DNA of 64,000 bases from Phytopseudomonas flavescens. GTDB taxonomy: Bacteria; Pseudomonadota; Gammaproteobacteria; Pseudomonadales; Pseudomonadaceae. This document shows positions 18,015 to 26,473 of this stretch, in pieces (the first letter of the stretch is position 1; each line of letters begins with the position of its first letter). The stretch covers positions 196,698 to 260,697 of the forward strand of contig NZ_FNDG01000001.1 in the NCBI RefSeq assembly GCF_900100535.1. The letters run 5' to 3'. The position numbers were made by a program, and so were the translations under genes. The notes under the pieces are model-generated. The model did no database searches. It was not told where the DNA came from and worked only from the letters and a program-made list of their open reading frames with translations.

Positions 18015-19849
18015 CGCTTTGTCGACCTCAGACGCCGTTGGCTCGCACCGACCCCGACTTCGATGTTGTCCAGATCTGCATAGGTGGCATCAGTGATCTC
18101 CAGGCGCAGGCGCCAGTGCCGAGCTGTAACGCCCTTGGCCACGGGCGCCCGCAGTTCATCGCCTGCCCCGACTGCACGGTACCGACGCTCGACCCCGTCG
18201 GCACCAGTCAGGCGCACATAGACCTCGCCATCGGTTGTGACGCCCGCATACACGCTTCCGATTCGCTTCGCCTGGGCAGTGCCGTAGTCGCTCGCCCCAA
18301 AGTCGATCGCTGCCCGAAGGGTTTCGCCATCGTCAGTATCGCCGCGCAAGCAATACAGGGCATCCGGGCGGATGGCGTAGGTCTCACCGCCTGCGGTCGC
18401 AAACTGTGTGAAGCCGAAATTCTGATAGGTGCTCAGCGCACCTGTGACCACGTTCACTGCATACTGCAGGGCTTCGCGCTTTGCCGTGCTGGCGGAACTG
18501 TTGATCGCCACCCGCTCCATGGCCAGCAGGCGGATTACGCCGCCCAGCGTGGCCTGGTCGCCAATACCGATGTAGTCATAGGCCTCCATGCTGACCAACA
18601 GCACCAGGTCGACGGTGTCGCTCAGGTTGATATGGTCGTAGGCCAGGAACAGCACCACGTCATCGAGGCGGCCGAAGTCGGCGGCGAAGATCTTGTCGCC
18701 GCCGTCAACGACCCCTGGCTGCAGGTAAGGAATCCACACAGTCATCCGTGGCGCGGCGACCCAGTCGCTGTCAATGCCGCAGCTTGGGACGTTAGAAACA
18801 TAGCCCGCAGGCGCCGGCGCTTGCCCACCGATGCCTCCCTGTACGCCCACCATGCTGCGGATGGCCATCTGCGGCGCAGCGCCGTAGCCCAGAATGCCGG
18901 TCTCGACTGCCTCCGGCGATCCAGACCTGGCACTGAACAGCGGGACCGGCGCCCTGGAGCTCACGCCAGAAAACTTGCGGGCGCCCACGAAGCCAACAGC
19001 AGCGGGTGCAACGCGCGAAATGCCGGTGAGCATTCTGCTGGTGATCTCGATCAGCGGAAACGGGGCGCGTCCATCCAGATAGCAGTAGGGTTCTGCCGAA
19101 ATGGTGCCCGCCCAGGCCGGCGCCCTCCCCTCGATGCCTGTAGGGATCTTGCCAATCTCTGGCTCGTCGACGTAGTCGGCCATGCCGTACAGCGTTACGT
19201 CAGCGAACACGGTACCGAACAGCGGCGTAGCAAAGGTGTGGAACAGCTCACCGTCGACAAAAGCCTTGATCACGCCATCGCTTCGCTCGAAGCGAACCAG
19301 CGCTCCAGGCACCAGATCTGCCGTTTCCGCAAGGTTGGTGCCGTGGCTGATCGGCACCATGCCGGTTTTTCTGAACACGATCCCATGCGAAACCTGGCCA
19401 TAGGCGTGCTCATATGAGCCGTCGGATAGCCCGATAACGATGCCGGCCGGCGCCAGCGGAATGCGACACTGGAAGTAGCCGTCCTGAGGCAAAGGCCTGG
19501 AGCTGCGAGCGCCCGCATTCCAACCGATGCTGGCATACGCATCGGTGCGCGCCGGAACTGCAGCACGAGCAGACACCGCCGGGAAGCACGTGATCTGGCT
19601 CTGGTAGACCGGCAGCGACCCCGAACCACCGCCTACTGAGCCTCCCGCGCCAGCCCCGATATAGCTCACGTTGCCATTGGCATCGAGGTAAGGAACGCCT
19701 TGACGCCGACTGCCCGACCTCGAACCGGTGCCAGCGACTGGCTTCATGCCCACCAGCAAGGTTTCCGTGACGCAATACGCCGGCACGGCCGGAATGGCCG
19801 GCACTTCCGGGATAGAGACGAGCACGGGCTCCTTCTGCAGGCGATTCAT
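18011..19849 (-). CDS. Tail-associated structural protein
   Basis: A 612-residue protein. The N-terminal part has a Pro/Ala/Val stretch (IPEVPAIPAVPAY) and a Gly/Ser-rich linker (GAGAGGSVGGGSGS). Residues about 90-220 look like a concanavalin-like or SPRY-type beta-sandwich (GYFQCRIPLAP, FERSDGVIKAFVDGELFHTF), followed by further beta-rich repeats. It could carry a carbohydrate-binding module for host recognition. It overlaps the following gene by 4 bases and follows a 148-residue gene by 5 bases. The fold is a guess from the pattern of hydrophobic strands; the tail role is from context. Confidence 0.6.
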   Translation of the reverse strand: MNRLQKEPVLVSIPEVPAIPAVPAYCVTETLLVGMKPVAGTGSRSGSRRQGVPYLDANGNVSYIGAGAGGSVGGGSGSLPVYQSQITCFPAVSARAAVPARTDAYASIGWNAGARSSRPLPQDGYFQCRIPLAPAGIVIGLSDGSYEHAYGQVSHGIVFRKTGMVPISHGTNLAETADLVPGALVRFERSDGVIKAFVDGELFHTFATPLFGTVFADVTLYGMADYVDEPEIGKIPTGIEGRAPAWAGTISAEPYCYLDGRAPFPLIEITSRMLTGISRVAPAAVGFVGARKFSGVSSRAPVPLFSARSGSPEAVETGILGYGAAPQMAIRSMVGVQGGIGGQAPAPAGYVSNVPSCGIDSDWVAAPRMTVWIPYLQPGVVDGGDKIFAADFGRLDDVVLFLAYDHINLSDTVDLVLLVSMEAYDYIGIGDQATLGGVIRLLAMERVAINSSASTAKREALQYAVNVVTGALSTYQNFGFTQFATAGGETYAIRPDALYCLRGDTDDGETLRAAIDFGASDYGTAQAKRIGSVYAGVTTDGEVYVRLTGADGVERRYRAVGAGDELRAPVAKGVTARHWRLRLEITDATYADLDNIEVGVGASQRRLRSTKR

Positions 19850-19854
19850 GCTGC

Positions 19855-20301
19855 TTAGAACTCCGGCAACGTGATGTTGCAGTAGTCGATCAGATGCGGC
19901 GCACCAGTCACGAGCGATGTGCTGCTCATCGGCATGTCGGCGCCGGCCAGGCCACAGGTGCCCTGGATGCGGACATCGGTGGTGGACTGGCCACCGCCGT
20001 CAGACGGCTGCACGAAACGGAAGAAGGTGGCGTCGCCAGAGCTGACGATGTTGCTCTGCCAGACTTCAGTGAGCGACTTCACGAGCACCGCATTGGGCGC
20101 AGTGCCTTCAAAGGTCAGCCCCGCGCCGCTGGTTTGCACCTTCACATCGACCAGCAGCACGTTCGAGCCAGAGAGCGGGCCATCCGAAGACGCCGGAACC
20201 GGGCCGCTGTAGATGCGGATCGAGCCGCCATCGAGCAGGGATTTCAGCGAGCCGCCGACAGCCAGACCAGCACGCAGGCCGGTGGAGAACTTGAGAGCCA
20301 T
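19855..20301 (-). CDS. Small tail structural protein
   Basis: A 148-residue protein beginning MALKFSTGLRAGL, a start often seen in phage tail or baseplate proteins, followed by beta-rich sequence with many Gly and Ser residues. It contains two Cys (GTCGLAG and IDYCNITLPEF) but no metal-binding pattern. It lies in a tight leftward gene run with 5 and 9 bases to its neighbours. Function is inferred only from position between tail genes. Confidence 0.55.
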   Translation of the reverse strand: MALKFSTGLRAGLAVGGSLKSLLDGGSIRIYSGPVPASSDGPLSGSNVLLVDVKVQTSGAGLTFEGTAPNAVLVKSLTEVWQSNIVSSGDATFFRFVQPSDGGGQSTTDVRIQGTCGLAGADMPMSSTSLVTGAPHLIDYCNITLPEF

Positions 20302-20310
20302 GATGTTTCC

Positions 20311-20823
20311 TCAGATGACGTTGGTGGGCACGTAGGTGATGCCCGCGATGAGTTGGCCCTTCTGGCCTGCGGTCACCTGGCGCGGGGATGGAAAGCGAAC
20401 GCAGGACAGCAGCAACCCCGAGTTGCCGCCCTTGGTCGGGTCGGAAACCAACATGGAACCGTAAAGTGTCGCGTCGGTATTGAAGTTGAACTCGGCCATA
20501 TTGGTGGCGTTGTCCTGGGTCCCAACGCCATCGAACTCGCGCTGCCACTCCGGGCGGGTCGCCTCGGCATAGCCGACGAACTCCTGCAGATTCGCCGGGA
20601 TGTCAGTCGCCTTCAGGGCTGCGGTGGGAATGACGTTGCCGCGCCACAGGCCGCAGTAGAACGATGCGATCGGCGAGGCGTCGCCGAATGGCGACTGCAG
20701 CAGGAACGACAGGCCGTCGGCCGGGATAAGGTTATCCGCCTCGAAGTCATCCGCTACGCTGCCGTCGGGATTGATCAGGCGGAATCGGTAGCGGAAACCA
20801 CCGACGTTCAGATGTTCGGACAT
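20311..20823 (-). CDS. Tail structural protein
   Basis: A 170-residue protein of mixed composition; central NMAEFNFNTDATLYGSMLVS suggests beta strands. No signal peptide or catalytic motif. Its start overlaps the end of the beta-propeller-like gene by 16 bases, showing coupling in the late operon. The next gene downstream has similar small size and both may form a tail sub-assembly. I do not recognise the family. Confidence 0.55.
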   Translation of the reverse strand: MSEHLNVGGFRYRFRLINPDGSVADDFEADNLIPADGLSFLLQSPFGDASPIASFYCGLWRGNVIPTAALKATDIPANLQEFVGYAEATRPEWQREFDGVGTQDNATNMAEFNFNTDATLYGSMLVSDPTKGGNSGLLLSCVRFPSPRQVTAGQKGQLIAGITYVPTNVI

Positions 20824-22013
20824 TCGATGATCTCCAGGTCTGCAAAGTCGCGCGCCTGCAGGCGATTACCCTGCACCTCACCGCGCATGCTGGTGACAAC
20901 CAACTGGTTGCCGTTGTGGTCGAGCACGCCGGCGGCGCCGACAGTGCCGGTATCAGGTGCGTAATTCGGGCGATTGGGTAACGAGACAGAGCCATCCGCC
21001 CCGCCTATGGCCTGGCCGTACTTGGTGAACCAGGCGACACGCCCATCGGGAAGATCCACCGCGCTACCAGGTGAAGCACCCACATCGAGCACACGGCGCT
21101 GTTGCAGCTCGGCGGTACCCAATCCGGTGATGAAGAAAGTGGCTTCAGTGGTGGCCACAAACAGCCCGGTACCGACAGAGGCATGCATGGCCACCTCTGC
21201 ACCGAACTGGAAGAAGCCTTTGGACGGGTTGTGCAGGTGCGGCCACATGGGTTCGGTATGGAACAGGTACCGGCCACGTGAACCGACGATGACCGCGTTG
21301 TGCGCAGCCAGCCGATCGCAGAATGGCAATGGCTCAAGCTCTGCAGTCATCAGCCTCAGGGTGTCATCGGCCACGTAGGTCAGCCGCAGGGCGCCTGCCA
21401 ATGGCTCGCCCTGGTAATACAACGTCTGGCCATCAGCCGTGCTGCAGTACACTCGGCACTGCCGGGCATCACCACAAACCACGCGCAGCTCCTGGCTGCC
21501 GCCCAAACGCACCACATACGGCAGAACACCCGACTCAACGCCGCCATCGACTGCCGTAACCGCCACTTTGTACAGCCCGGCCGGCAGCCTACCCGGCACC
21601 AGTTGCAGCTCGAACGAAGGCGCCGGCACCGCCCAGGCGCCGACCCGACTCCCGTCGAAGCGCAGGCTGTCGTGCAGCGTATTCAGGTAGAGGCTGCCAG
21701 CGGCGTACGCAGCTGCCACCGGCCCGCTAGGCGCGATTGTGGCCAGCAGTTCGGCGGTGTCATTAGCTGGGTTGTAGACCAGCACCTGATCGCCATCGAC
21801 CAACACCAGCAGCTCGCCCGCAGCGAAGATGGCACGCATGTTCGCCGTGGCGTCACTCACCCGCTCGAACCCAACGCGCAGCTCGAGCTTGCCGCCGACG
21901 GTGGGATCCATGTTCACCGCCTCGACGACGGCGCCTTCAGGCAAGCGCTCAGGCTTCGCGACGTTGTTCGCGCCCTGGGCCCAGTTGTCGTTGCGGAGTG
22001 GTGGAACAGGCAT
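20808..22013 (-). CDS. Beta-propeller-like tail protein
   Basis: A 401-residue protein with regularly spaced beta-strand motifs such as LYLNTLHDSLRFDG, RYLFHTEPMWP, LFVATTEATFFITG and RVAWFTKYGQAIGG, a pattern typical of phage tail beta-propellers. The N-terminus (WAQGANNVAKPERLPEGAVVEAVNMD) is the type seen in tail stabilisation or hub proteins of P22-like phages. It is the first gene leftward after the moron island, and a stem-loop and a copy of the 16-bp element lie upstream of its start. Function in the tail is inferred. Confidence 0.65.
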   Translation of the reverse strand: MPVPPLRNDNWAQGANNVAKPERLPEGAVVEAVNMDPTVGGKLELRVGFERVSDATANMRAIFAAGELLVLVDGDQVLVYNPANDTAELLATIAPSGPVAAAYAAGSLYLNTLHDSLRFDGSRVGAWAVPAPSFELQLVPGRLPAGLYKVAVTAVDGGVESGVLPYVVRLGGSQELRVVCGDARQCRVYCSTADGQTLYYQGEPLAGALRLTYVADDTLRLMTAELEPLPFCDRLAAHNAVIVGSRGRYLFHTEPMWPHLHNPSKGFFQFGAEVAMHASVGTGLFVATTEATFFITGLGTAELQQRRVLDVGASPGSAVDLPDGRVAWFTKYGQAIGGADGSVSLPNRPNYAPDTGTVGAAGVLDHNGNQLVVTSMRGEVQGNRLQARDFADLEIIECPNI

Positions 22014-22021
22014 TGCGCCAT

Positions 22022-22048
22022 ACTCTGGTCATTGGTAATGGCCAGAGT
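22022..22048 (-). promoter_or_regulatory. Stem-loop immediately upstream of the tail protein gene
   Basis: Twelve-base arms (ACTCTGGTCATT / AATGGCCAGAGT) around a 3-base loop, with one mismatch that is a G-U pair in plus-strand RNA. No T-run follows on either strand, so it is a poor intrinsic terminator. It sits 9 bases before the leftward start codon and 26 bases from the 16-bp element, like the hairpins at 9263, 29599, 34258 and 39588. Confidence 0.55.
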
Positions 22049-22074
22049 CTGCTGCGGCGGCGTGGTGTGAAGCG

Positions 22075-22090
22075 AACCCTACAGGGGGTC
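22075..22090 (-). repeat. Dispersed 16-bp element, copy 4 (border of moron island)
   Basis: Exact consensus AACCCTACAGGGGGTC. It lies 62 bases upstream of the leftward tail gene and 80 bases before the rightward DUF6161 gene, at the left edge of the moron island. Confidence 0.8.
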
Positions 22091-22170
22091 AGCGCACGCG
22101 CTGAAATCTGAAAGTGGACAACGCATATAATCACCAGTAGCTTGTTGCCACTACAACAGGGAGCAAGACA

Positions 22171-23277
22171 ATGGGTCAACAATTAATGGATGTCGATGGT
22201 AACCGCTATTTCTTCGACACCGATGAGGAAGCAGCCAAATTCCTAAACAAGGAGCTGACTTTCTGGAAAAACCAGTTGTCAATTATTAGCCAGAACACAA
22301 CAAACTCTGACAAGTCTGAAGCTAAGCGGTCGACCGCTCAATCAGAATATATCGCCACCATGATTGATCTGCTTGAAATGGCCAGAAAATCATTTCTGTC
22401 GGACTATGACGATCTTATAGGTAGCTCAGATCATTTATCTGGCTTATGGATCCCCAGCGAATCCGACTTTGTTACCAGATGGATTGAGATTCGCAACCAA
22501 GACGCAATAGTCAGCCAAGCCTTTTTTGACTCAATTCGATTTAACGACTCATCAAATATTTCGGATTTCAGATTTATGCGCGGCTATCTACTTGCTTATG
22601 AATTTAGCCAAGAGGAAGAAGGGTCGTTTACATCCCGCGCCGAAGTTAATCATCAGAGAATGACTGAGCTTCTAAAAATAGCACACTCTCAATTGAGCAA
22701 AAGCAACTCCGTCATAGCAGGCCAGATCACCGCGAACGACACCATGCATTCCCAGCAGGAAAAGGGTTGGAAGAGCGCGATCGAAAGACTTGAGCACACG
22801 TACACCGCTGATCTCCGATTGAAAGCACCCGCAAAATACTGGGAAGAGAAAGCGAAACGTAATGCAAAGCAGGGCTATATTACAGGCAGCATGCTACTGA
22901 TATTCCTACTAGCGGCGGCCTATGCACTCTATACGATACTCGAAAAATGGCTATCTGGACTTGCTATCAAGGTTGACTTGACCAGTCTTGGCGGCATCTT
23001 TATATTCGTCGCCTTTCTTTCAACTTTAGTCTTTATAACTAGAACCCTTTCCAAACTAACCTTCAGTGCCTTTCATCTACAGCGGGATGCAGAGGAGCGG
23101 CAACAGCTTACCCATGTATATCTAGCGCTAATCAAAGAAACGTCAATGGATAAAGACACTCAGAACATCATTATCCAGTCGCTATTCAGCCGGACAGAAA
23201 CTGGCCTGCTGCAGAACGAGTCAGGCCCAACTATACCAGGCTTAGTTGAATTGATCGGCGCAGTAAAAAAACCGTAG
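22171..23277 (+). CDS. DUF6161-like membrane protein (moron)
   Basis: A 368-residue protein with a long cytoplasmic helical N-terminal part, then two close transmembrane segments (about 234-256 and 272-292), then a conserved tail (FHLQRDAEERQQLTHVYLALIKE ... IIIQSLFSRTETGLL) that I recognise as the DUF6161 signature. The start at 22171 has AGGGAGC 8 bases upstream. It is on the opposite strand to the late genes, is clearly more AT-rich, and its stop codon sits inside a truncated terminase gene, all signs of acquisition. DUF6161 proteins occur on mobile elements and near defence genes, but their role is not known to me. A superinfection or defence function is inference. Confidence 0.75.
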   Translation: MGQQLMDVDGNRYFFDTDEEAAKFLNKELTFWKNQLSIISQNTTNSDKSEAKRSTAQSEYIATMIDLLEMARKSFLSDYDDLIGSSDHLSGLWIPSESDFVTRWIEIRNQDAIVSQAFFDSIRFNDSSNISDFRFMRGYLLAYEFSQEEEGSFTSRAEVNHQRMTELLKIAHSQLSKSNSVIAGQITANDTMHSQQEKGWKSAIERLEHTYTADLRLKAPAKYWEEKAKRNAKQGYITGSMLLIFLLAAAYALYTILEKWLSGLAIKVDLTSLGGIFIFVAFLSTLVFITRTLSKLTFSAFHLQRDAEERQQLTHVYLALIKETSMDKDTQNIIIQSLFSRTETGLLQNESGPTIPGLVELIGAVKKP

Positions 23278-23506
23278 AAGCGCGCGGCCACGTAGGTGCT
23301 AACGCCCTGCTGTCGCCCTTCAGCACGATCACCCGCACCCAGCCTTGGGTCAGCTGCTCTTCCACCTTCGCATGCAGCAGGCACTGCGCTTCATTCCACT
23401 CGAACGGCAGAATATTGCCCGCTTTGTCGCGGATCTTCAGGTTCTTCGAGCAGTACAGCCCATCGTCCTGGTAGAGCTGTGCGAGTATCTGGTCGGCTGA
23501 TGACAT
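23272..23506 (-). pseudogene. Broken 5' fragment of a second terminase large subunit
   Basis: The fragment starts at ATG 23506 with GAGGG upstream. The first 60 or so residues (SKNLKIRDKAGNILPFEWN, then AQCLLHAKVEEQ and RVIVLKG) match the N-terminus of a TerL ATPase of a different type from the intact TerL at 37.1 kb. After VLKG the reading frame is shifted by one base; in the other frame the sequence continues RQQGVSTYVAARFYG, the expected Walker A region. It is cut off where the DUF6161 gene ends. It cannot make a functional ATPase. Confidence 0.75.
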
Positions 23507-23630
23507 GGGTACCCTCGGTTTCGAGAGCCCAACGGGATGTCACTGGCATCGAAATGGCAAGGCACTTGCAGCGCCCTGGTGTAAGCTAAGCTGCAGCCGC
23601 AGCCATACCTCCATATTGCAAGGGAAATGC

Positions 23631-24356
23631 ATGTCCACTGAAAGCCGCACGCAGGAATCCTCATCGACTGCGATCACAATCATCATCGCAACCGTCCCAA
23701 TATTTTTATATCTTTGCGGATTTCAGTTCTCCACTGGGTATTACGAACATATTGGAGCCAAATGGGTTGCGAGCTATCTGAGCCACTCAGAAACGATTGT
23801 TAACTCTATGCCTGCAGCAATATCAATGGCTTTGGGATTTTCAATCGCACAGCTTTGCCTGCATAGCGATATCAAATTCAGGCATATATTAATTACTATT
23901 GTGCTCGGCATCATTGCACTACCGATTGCGCTGTACATTTTGGCATGGCTTATGAATTTTCCACTCAAGCCACCAGTAGCATTGCTCATGATGCTAGGCT
24001 CAATTTGCCTGTATGGCGCATATCTTTCCGACACGATCTCCGCAATCAACAAGGGTAACCGGGACTACTTTAAGTTCTCGATGACATACACTATTACGGG
24101 CTTAATCACAGCAATCGGGTTCTGCCAACAGATCGGCAGCTATACGGCTGAGTCTGACTTCGCAAACCTACCTAAGAACTTCGCTGTTCTTCTGGAAAAG
24201 AAGCCAGACTCGACGAAGAACGTATACCTAGTATCCAAGGTCGACGGTAAGTTCTTAGTTCTAACCAAGTGGCAACACTCGGCATTCTTCACTCTCAACG
24301 ACAGTTTGGACGCCTATATTATTCAGCCCAGCAATACCAAGGCATTTACCCCCTGA
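23631..24356 (+). CDS. Multi-pass membrane protein of unknown function (moron)
   Basis: A 241-residue protein with about five hydrophobic segments (residues 13-30, 60-78, 85-108, 113-133, 150-166) and a soluble C-terminal part of about 70 residues. AAGGGAA lies 4 bases before the ATG at 23631; longer in-frame starts have no binding site and run through the terminase fragment. It is AT-rich and on the strand opposite to the late genes. Its end overlaps the end of the umuC remnant by 11 bases. The architecture (membrane helices plus a cytosolic or periplasmic tail) is common in superinfection-exclusion and phage-defence proteins, but no family is recognised. Confidence 0.7.
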   Translation: MSTESRTQESSSTAITIIIATVPIFLYLCGFQFSTGYYEHIGAKWVASYLSHSETIVNSMPAAISMALGFSIAQLCLHSDIKFRHILITIVLGIIALPIALYILAWLMNFPLKPPVALLMMLGSICLYGAYLSDTISAINKGNRDYFKFSMTYTITGLITAIGFCQQIGSYTAESDFANLPKNFAVLLEKKPDSTKNVYLVSKVDGKFLVLTKWQHSAFFTLNDSLDAYIIQPSNTKAFTP

Positions 24357-24903
24357 CCTTGATTACCTCCTCCCACCGAGTCGTATAACACCGGCTTTTC
24401 ATTTCGCGTTTCATCCCCCACCAGGGGTCAACCGGCACCCGGCCCAGCCGCAGGGTGCCGGCGCCTTCCCGCTTGTTGATTGCATCCAGCGCCGCCATCA
24501 CCCGGTCACTGCCGGCCCGTGCCGCCGGCGCGAACAGATCCGCCGTCACCTCGCCGCGCTGGCTCAGATCCATGAGCAAGGTCGAGCACTTCGAGTACTT
24601 GAAGCCTGGCCGGTAGATCGCATCCAGTGCGCGCAGGGCAGGCGCCAGGATGTCGCGCGTGTCATCAGTAGGCATCGGCAGCGCCACGGTCTGCGCGTTC
24701 GCGTAAAGCGGCAGCGCTGGGTTGTGGATCTGCGTCTTGATGCTCACCTGGATGGCGCCACACAGACCCTGCTGACTACGCAGCTTCTCGCAGGGCGCGT
24801 CACGTAGGTGGCCAGGGCCTCGCGAATCGGTGCCAGGTCTTCCAGCTTTTCGCCAAACATCTTGCTCGAGCAAATCGCCTGTTTCGGCGGCGGGCCCAGC
24901 ACC
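24346..24903 (-). pseudogene. 3' fragment of umuC-like DNA polymerase gene, frameshifted
   Basis: The last 135 codons read in one frame and give the UmuC C-terminal region, including SIKTQIHNPALP, YRPGFKYSKCSTLLMDLS and DPWWGMKREMKSRCYTTRW, which are hallmarks of UmuC with its DUF4113 tail. Further upstream the homology continues in another frame (CSSKMFGEKLEDLAPIREALATYVTR), so a one- or two-base indel lies near 24795. The first 250 or more residues, including the catalytic carboxylates, are missing. It is a relic of an error-prone polymerase gene and should be inactive. Confidence 0.85.
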
Positions 24904-25057
24904 TATGAATTGCTTAGATCCCGGTTTCAGAGGGTTATCAACTCTCCGGCCGCGCAAAAATCCCGATCAGCGGTACCGCGCTAGGCAAGGGGACAGGCGC
25001 TTCTCAAATGCCGTGCTACTTTTATAAAGCACTTTGCCATCAATAGCCGAGGTAATT

Positions 25058-25378
25058 ATGGTCAGCGGGATCTATGAGGTCGAATTCAAATCATCAATGC
25101 CTGACGAAGGCGGCGGACTCATCGTCATCAAGGATGGGTCAGTAAATGGCGGCGACGAGCATTTTCTTTATCGGGGAACGATCCAAGGTGAAGGCGACAG
25201 CGTCACTGCCAATATTCAAGTGAGCCAATGGAAGTCTGGGAATACCTCGATTGTCGGAGCCTCTAGCTTTACTGTCGAACTCAAAGGGTCTCTCACCAGC
25301 GAACACTTACATCTTTCTGGTTCTGCAGCAGGCTTTACGATTAACGTAAGAGGCCGTCGCATCACTGACACAGCTTGA
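25058..25378 (+). CDS. GrlR-family regulatory protein-like moron
   Basis: A 106-residue protein that fits the GrlR-type beta-barrel family: GIYEVEFKSSMPDEGGGLIV, then GGDEHFLYRGTI, then repeated beta hairpins. GrlR itself binds and inhibits the activator GrlA of a type III secretion locus; most homologues are uncharacterised. GAGG lies 7 bases before the ATG at 25058. A longer frame from 25034 has no site. It is a monocistronic rightward gene at the right end of the moron island and converges on the tail chaperone gene, leaving 6 bases between stops. A role in altering host gene expression during lysogeny is possible but unproven. Confidence 0.65.
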   Translation: MVSGIYEVEFKSSMPDEGGGLIVIKDGSVNGGDEHFLYRGTIQGEGDSVTANIQVSQWKSGNTSIVGASSFTVELKGSLTSEHLHLSGSAAGFTINVRGRRITDTA

Positions 25379-25384
25379 ACGTGG

Positions 25385-25906
25385 TCAACCGTATGAGCCG
25401 GCTAGACTAAAATCCCAAATGATTGATGCCGGATCCTCTGCGCCGTCAATGGCCCGTTCAGCTACGTGCCGCCGGCCAATTAGGCTGGCGGTTGCCGCCG
25501 TGTAGGCGTTGGTATTCTCGATCACGCGCTCGACCAAATCTGCCAGCGTGCCATCCCACCCCATCGCCTCGCGCTGGGCATGCAGGCTGCTGAGAAATGG
25601 CACGGACGGCTTGGCATCAGGCGGGGCCGCCGTCCACTGGCGGGCTTCCTCGGCCTGCACCGTCCAAGTCTGGATTTCGTAGTCTGGCCAGCCCTCATGC
25701 AGGGCGGCCATGGCAATGGCAAAGTCAGCGTTCAACCGCTCCTTGGCGGTACTTCGCAATCGGTCATGTGAAAGCTGCCAAGTGCCGTCAGCCCGTGCCA
25801 GGTGATCCATAGAGGGACGTTCACCTTCCATCCGAGTCCATCCAGGACCGGGATCAAGGTCGTCGATCAACTGGGCGTCGGCGCCTATCAATCCCCATAT
25901 GCTCAT
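25385..25906 (-). CDS. DUF4376-like tail fibre assembly/chaperone protein
   Basis: A 173-residue protein. The C-terminal half (WTVQAEEARQW ... VPFLSSLHAQREAMGWDGTL ... DLVERVIENTNAY) matches the DUF4376 pattern found in phage tail fibre assembly proteins, usually encoded directly after a fibre gene. The start at 25906 (MSIWGLIGAD) overlaps the stop codon of the fibre-like gene (TGATG), supporting coupled expression. It probably helps fold or attach the fibres encoded just upstream. Confidence 0.7.
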   Translation of the reverse strand: MSIWGLIGADAQLIDDLDPGPGWTRMEGERPSMDHLARADGTWQLSHDRLRSTAKERLNADFAIAMAALHEGWPDYEIQTWTVQAEEARQWTAAPPDAKPSVPFLSSLHAQREAMGWDGTLADLVERVIENTNAYTAATASLIGRRHVAERAIDGAEDPASIIWDFSLAGSYG

Positions 25907-26463
25907 CAGGCCACCCTTTCGATGCTGAACTGGCTCCAACGGTTGTTAGCGTCGTTGTAGAGGCCACCCTCATAGAGATAGAAAACCACGAAATCCCCTG
26001 CGTTAGCGGCAAACGTGCCTTCGGCACTAATAGTGACAGATGGCCCCGCATAAGCCTGGCCACGATGACTGGCCAGCCCCGGAGCATCGTTGTTGAAGCC
26101 GATGACTATCCGATTCGTTGAACTGGTTGTTTGGCCGCTAAAACGACAGCGGTAGACACCTGTTCGGTTGAACGTGAACCGTCGCGTAGCGGGGTCGTAG
26201 GTAATGTCTGGATGAGTGCTCCAGAACTCATTGAATAAAAGCTTGGTGCCCCCGGTTAGGCCCGGGTTGCCGGTAAATGCTGTGCCTACCTGGCCAGAAA
26301 TGGAGGCTGCTGGCTGGGCATTGAGCTTGTACGGCAGCACCGTCCCGTTGTGGTTGGTGATGTAAAGATCGAAGCCATCCCCGGCGCGAACCAGGTAGAT
26401 CGAGTCCGCCTCCAGGGTCTGAGGCAGAGCTGATACGACTTTGTGAACCTTCAACTCGGCCAT
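25906..26463 (-). CDS. Tail-fibre-like protein with C-terminal jelly-roll-like domain
   Basis: A 185-residue protein. Its N-terminal start MAELKVHKV and following beta segment resemble the start MAQLKFHKI of the next gene upstream, indicating a shared virion-attachment domain. Residues about 75-185 (FNEFWSTHPDITYDPATRRF ... GVYRCRFSGQ ... FVVFYLYEGGLY) look like a C1q/TNF-type jelly roll, common at tips of receptor-binding fibres. It is followed by a tail chaperone. Host-receptor binding is inferred. Confidence 0.65.
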   Translation of the reverse strand: MAELKVHKVVSALPQTLEADSIYLVRAGDGFDLYITNHNGTVLPYKLNAQPAASISGQVGTAFTGNPGLTGGTKLLFNEFWSTHPDITYDPATRRFTFNRTGVYRCRFSGQTTSSTNRIVIGFNNDAPGLASHRGQAYAGPSVTISAEGTFAANAGDFVVFYLYEGGLYNDANNRWSQFSIERVA

Positions 26464-26473
26464 GCCGTTCCCC

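Noticed and set aside
22022..22048. Intrinsic terminator for the rightward moron or the tail gene
   Set aside because: Stem is good but no U-tract follows on either strand; listed as a regulatory stem-loop instead.
23505..24356. Longer start at 23505 for the membrane protein
   Set aside because: The extra 42 residues overlap the start of the terminase fragment, have no binding site, and a clear AAGGGAA precedes the internal ATG.
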